Positions 33,101-34,132 of a DNA stretch of 34,132 nt are shown in pieces. Under the pieces are notes generated by a model. The model saw only the letters and a list, made by a program, of their open reading frames with translations. It made no database searches and was not told the origin of the DNA. A program made the position numbers and the translations under genes. Where the stretch lies: IMG/VR virus record IMGVR_UViG_3300012954_000032, positions 1 to 34,132 of that record; one strand, written 5' to 3'. How positions within the stretch are numbered: the stretch's first letter is position 1; each line of letters starts with the position of its first letter. The stretch comes from a virus.

Positions 33101-34132
33101 TACTGGTTCAGATACAGTAGATCCATCTAAAATTTCATATGATGGAAAACTAGAACTTGTGATATAATAATACTGATCATCCGCAAAAATAGCAGATACA
33201 TTAGGTTTTACTTCATTTAAATTTGTAGCAACATATGGAGCACCAGATGATGTTACATTTCCTGTGCTAAAAATCCATCTTGCTTGATTTGTTCCAGTCT
33301 TTACAATCTTTGTGTCGGCAGTTTCAAATCCAGGTTGAGAAATTTCAATGCTATCGCCAGGATATGCATATGGATGTGAATCTGCAGGAGATAGATTGTA
33401 TACAATACCCATAGAGAGCAATGTAACATCTCCAACTTTCAATGTTACTGGTTTGTATACTGGCGTTCCAGCAACATAAGTTTGTGGATTATTTCCCCTT
33501 GCTTTTAAAATAAACTGATTGACAGTTTTATCATCAAACTCAATTACCTCTTCATCAATTAGAATTGATCCTGTTGATCCCCATCCAATTGTAGAAAATA
33601 CATTAATTCTCTTTCCAGCAGAATCTCCTGCATTTAAGGTAGATTCTAGCTGTGTCTTTGTTGAAACACCAAAAGATCCATTAACAGTTTCTGGTGCAAG
33701 AACAATATTATAAATTGCTTCTTTATCAAATGTTCCAGATGCATACGCAGTATCTACAATTGCACTAGCATAACCATACTCATCTGTTGCCTCTTGAACA
33801 ATAGTTTTACCAACTAAAGTTGTTGGATCACCAGAGATGACTTTTACTTTTAGAGCAAATACATTTACCCAATCAGATTCAGATGATTTGTATGTAAAAT
33901 CTCTTGGTTTATAAACTTCTGGTTTATTGTCAACATCTTTGGCGACAATAGTATTGAAGATAAACTTAATTGAACTTGTAGTTCCTTTTGACTTATAGAA
34001 CTTCTGAATGTTCTTAATTAGAGTTCTTTTGTCTACTTCACCTTTAAGATACTTTTCTGGAAAAGATCCTAGATATTGACTCTCGAAGTTTTTGACAAAT
34101 GCATACAGGAAAAGGTTACTAATATTCTGTAC
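24113..34132 (-). CDS. gp7: Baseplate wedge protein gp7-like, 5' end beyond window (at least 3339 aa)
   Basis: The frame is open from the window edge (34132) to TAA at 24113. The only start-like codon near 33442 is a TTG in mid-protein, so the true start lies outside. Near the edge, FYKSKGTTSSIKFIF and LVGKTIVQEATDEYGYASAI align by eye with T4 gp7 FYSTKGIEASYKFLF and LVGQTIYTATG; with gene order (next gene is gp8) this supports gp7, the wedge protein that links central and peripheral baseplate. Downstream come GxGY/PP strands (33000-32650), a YHYH-type domain (32335-31997), more GxGY units, LNGVLQ repeats, two helical DLRFGGN-type units (28390-28073, 27675-27362) and an RGQKGT unit with GDEIIRYE. 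T4 gp7 is 1032 residues, so this one is at least three times longer. The C-terminal half may act outside the wedge core. Confidence 0.92.
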   Translation of the reverse strand, partial: VQNISNLFLYAFVKNFESQYLGSFPEKYLKGEVDKRTLIKNIQKFYKSKGTTSSIKFIFNTIVAKDVDNKPEVYKPRDFTYKSSESDWVNVFALKVKVISGDPTTLVGKTIVQEATDEYGYASAIVDTAYASGTFDKEAIYNIVLAPETVNGSFGVSTKTQLESTLNAGDSAGKRINVFSTIGWGSTGSILIDEEVIEFDDKTVNQFILKARGNNPQTYVAGTPVYKPVTLKVGDVTLLSMGIVYNLSPADSHPYAYPGDSIEISQPGFETADTKIVKTGTNQARWIFSTGNVTSSGAPYVATNLNEVKPNVSAIFADDQYYYITSSSFPSYEILDGSTVSEPVQDQKLLRLIRKVATRTTEVYKTPKRDTGILVNGVPIYSHKDLDSVRYGKLEKIAVDTRGSGYVSPPFVLVDGVANKARAILAGQVVESIVVDTNDVFTRTPVITVTTGRRADVRAIVTRGKVTSLVIDNPGEFYSTPPVVRITDTSGKGRFADYEAVVNPEGQLTGFNQLTEGNFYQQDTVKVDIIPVGSGATAIPSLTEWNLNRFKKLQSKLDPNNGFLFENYNNVLEYGYGHVGNPQSLRVALNDNINSAGTEPSTKVHSPIIGFAYDGNPIYGPFAHENPLDTFSPIVRMTSSYALNGNRNDGPSTGEYSLGSFTNDYTYTHKSGTLDENNGRFCITPDFPKGTYAYFITIDSNQVPQYPYFIGENYYSLPVDSNYNSDINQNDIPKDAKRYYIPGMSRNGEGLIASISDVSPGNVDNVNVISSSTNFSKNSKIYFDNRGTDGVEAEAIVSSINGKSVNYLQSKENKVVQLTTIQNAYLFVDDVLRQPSSNAQGTIVGTVANDNVIVLKNVQGTFDQTGTFASAIETFSLLLDTESSYRAGVTLELTNGVDPSIAFGEVLETTSGQNLVKIKVISGDWEATNYDYDDYFLQSSNLFDTTGSKIVSNTPLSKGLEPFIVDQSVALIETGSNHGLGIGDKVTIDINPDDSTKTKTYYLRKRLYQEITLVTPTKETTINDTGIGRYEILNGGADYTAGTYTNINLTGGSGTGATATVTVSSAGLVSGIQIQNSGSGYQRGDLLSVADADLVRSGASQSTSRFTIYIGHVGFADSSTSLTVDDPLDYAVNDIVTIGEEDLKIVSINGSTFTVDRAQNGTSAIDHFDGQKVTLKSGRYNFTDNRTVFSTSTTGTIVSYDPETQKVVISYDYSTTKQNADEVILSSNFFDNSTPARSVGINSVTELVYKFEFSEDNTNFVVNPELDLQEDYKYVFDTSHSSLSGTYFDISPSINYNLVTAEKNESTILPGSAGSFTDVKFGFGPRTASNNYQQKRKTDFSKFYYFDQKNVVDSEGKFFNLVADPLQGVKTVTYVTPNRFVYQIPSTPLWDGSGTITYTTTGQFAVGSIHKVSVTNSGLNYKKPPIIVGVDPTENYRASATALYDLTSKVITGVKIDKKGSNYVNPKVVITNGDGVDAEFTIVIRNGEIFSITVKNAGRGYTFAPDIEIVESDVNLQAEGDIGVPRSVTITQNGGAYHLDKTVSSDITSNHVFALTNYTGEFLLGENVVQVINNVEVMSGIVSEWRKGSNLLKVKKITGIIRENQTIQGKVSKASGTIDKVFVTGFAADLRSFYDNLGYYTSDRGKLGVSNQRLTDSFFYQDYSYVVKSKTSIEEWRDLIKSTTHPAGFKLFGQVDVETSASTEMPVEMPKASHFTVVQLWDPAKNKITVENTRRTVTQTVQKVENTRIRKGQGSVAVSEFNFNETNAFEFRIYNTTLGFYDATTNPPNPADAKPWWTKNPFDGYYDNDGRLQGSTTFQFRTVQPDAAFTPVGTKNLIITLNGVLQEPEVAYTVSGNSVVFSKPPLGDNTKLTGSSGETTEYGGTIFYGKYFAFKDSQYNTRYLRKLRNIFQRGGTWIDAANQIERNKQFITEEAIGYGRDKYPSLNWNVKQSNYENDIKSIVDALNHDLRFGGNIKAVDYTNILNSGSSDYLHISNYKTESSGIFEFVTRLARLAVRNWDVVENNVNYIQGTKTITLPSTKNLVAGMNVSSGRSFASDTKIVSIDSDTQITVSNFALANSGGGGGAPAGNTDLSGTQSTNYVVPTSQGSVAPGNSYAVPPGVTVTVPTAFSGTDVATFSLSNLNNGTFYDAGSLILANKTYIVSTSVTWAQTTYPSLTWAGQLTTSLTERLGILIDNYAYHLRYGGNYKIVEDMQSYWDKASYPDKEEYKFILSAVSTEATYEYAKNLMIQAMRNQLPTTDPNVLVDSITPTCAEVESALNTYHSIVDTILTDGRGLVVPTKENLNRRGNYTSSLTYSNNNILPDTGLSAPPYTECVDVVAALDSLYGNIKDILEGDPVTKSLPDYVDGETKEFELYWDDNSVVNLEEDEDLFLTLNAVLQRPKYTETFPLEDSYVIDRSVIPNLLKFDVAPIWDQDFGAKTIGEPTAVEKVIGMGVGNYKRLKIQPDLVDGSRSGPFIILDVEDGTVQSIDDSAYLYVFLDGVLQKEGQLNSYTVSGPNITFTAPISKETKIDMRYLYGRDIGQILNIYNFNPDTYFATADVSLNTTAGANTFVFDRSGWMNIYQGLPIHAYQVRPNGTKNVIGEILNYELNGNTLNLEVYGSKVELLQGTDVVFVVKGHYDVSTTVSLDTTGSTVTYTLDSEGRMRLSDTLNSPWKNTAWGKTYKQPFVSLADDDRLRVEGEDKFRKIKKLPTITTSIEQRLQEPVNNSLFGTVEVSAYSGTTRGEGLSVVATIENGSVTSLTWNQRSYEPLTQPTAYQYYTPPVLHFIPENGEGGGAKANVLVSKGQVISVDLIDGGSGYTTAPKVIVARRYDTLSERGIGVSVINVGINPFIQSAGMTATSTIDILGNRLVDAFSFSSVDLSSPADVSRKIRAEIQTGQTGLPSSTFIGNGPDMPIDSEQPGGAQIVYIEPEPVEIEGVGGALRPQDSVSVLNAQIQDIASLNSITNTSRVITTEVTGVINNTALSNINYFEVGALLDIELDVTDLVVFISENAMPRFTPQGYLLVGDEIIRYEDTMFDRFIYIHRGQKGTTAKTWAAGTYLRQIPDPVSVVFGGATSITSDSEIVTLSIGVAEGRPVEKQRQFQVLTPIPDMDVSKVSKQFELIPPGSGVVDRYQETAFIVDPLQQRNGNLVDLIEVPLQGYPVVKRDTTEIYARNKKFSLLSEYIGTYEVTNVGHRIKTFDILMDDGFANVSGISLYELDLYYPSLTVGDFADRSESSYTKAGDYFNLDKPSQQNPVTTSSSQGSIGGAIVVPDTTYFPSAGYLFHAAVSGPSNFGVIQYTGKTATSFTGCTVYNGSTSIVNAAEIVPFTID
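27362..27675 (-). repeat. Helical DLxFGGN module, gp7-like protein copy 2
   Basis: ILANKTYIVSTSVTWAQTTY, then PSLTWAG, LGILIDNYAYHLRYGGN and, after a spacer, EYAKNLMIQAMRNQ. It keeps the YPSL, L.YGGN and A.RN landmarks of the copy 400 bases upstream but has lost the first helix pattern. Confidence 0.7.
28073..28390 (-). repeat. Helical DLxFGGN module, gp7-like protein copy 1
   Basis: GTWIDAANQIERNKQFITEE, then KYPSLNWN, then DIKSIVDALNHDLRFGGN and, after a spacer, LARLAVRNW. It is strongly alpha-helical in composition, unlike the surrounding beta-rich sequence. The opening 60 residues align with the fibre copy at 5058-4738 with a single gap. Confidence 0.8.
31997..32335 (-). other. YHYH-type domain within the gp7-like protein
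   Basis: VHSPIIGFAYDGNPIYGPF opens the region and GTLDENNGRFCITPDFPKGT, then YAYFIT and YPYFIGE, close it, about 112 residues. This pattern (GxAxDGxPIYGP ... LDxxNGR ... TPxxPxGTYxYxxT ... YPYxxG) is the YHYH domain, found in bacterial secreted proteins and marine phage structural proteins. No biochemical role is established to my knowledge. A segment with YGYGHVGNPQ lies just upstream. Confidence 0.8.

Noticed and set aside
33440-33442. TTG as the start codon of the gp7-like gene
   Set aside because: The frame continues open to the window edge with gp7-like sequence upstream, and no ribosome site precedes the TTG.
1-34132. Tandem protein repeats considered as CRISPR or DNA-level direct repeats
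   Set aside because: The repeats are visible only after translation, with diverged codons and no regular spacers.

Overview
The window is a contiguous late structural block of a T4-like tailed phage, most probably a marine cyanophage myovirus (Kyanoviridae type). Every gene is read from the minus strand, so transcription runs from high to low coordinates. The assignment rests on protein motifs read by eye: T4 gp7-like and gp8-like wedge sequences in T4 gene order, the large family that opens with a PYYEDFD...ELTQLQSILQ block, cyanophage tail-fibre repeats, and T4-type late promoters (TATAAATA). No database search was run.

Layout in transcription order: (1) 34132-24113, gp7-like baseplate wedge protein, open at the window edge, at least 3339 residues, carrying a YHYH-type domain; (2) 24054-22240, gp8-like wedge protein, 604 residues; (3) a strong hairpin terminator followed at once by a late promoter (22218-22179); (4) 22142-14019, a 2707-residue virion protein that I match to DUF4815; (5) 14009-13794, a 71-residue coiled-coil protein overlapping (6) 13816-8711, a 1701-residue fibre-like protein with two cupredoxin-like domains; (7) 8708-8208, a 166-residue small virion protein; (8) 8163-1, a giant tail-fibre/adhesin ORF of at least 2721 residues that leaves the window still open. 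Gaps between genes are all under 100 bases. There is no gene-free stretch over 300 bases, and I see no tRNA, CRISPR, insertion sequence or integrase.

The genes look like one functional set: baseplate wedge (gp7, gp8), a peripheral baseplate or fibre-attachment protein (2707 aa), and adhesive fibres (1701, 166 and at least 2721 aa). What stands out is inflation. The gp7 and gp8 homologues are roughly three and two times their T4 lengths, and the same small modules recur across several of the proteins: GxGYxxxPxVxI strands, an alpha-helical YPSL...DLxFGGN...RNW unit, and carbohydrate-binding-like units. The most unusual details are a cupredoxin-like domain with a complete His-Cys-His-Met set beside a second copy that has lost these residues, and late leaders that share a GGG(C)ACAAA element just downstream of the promoter.
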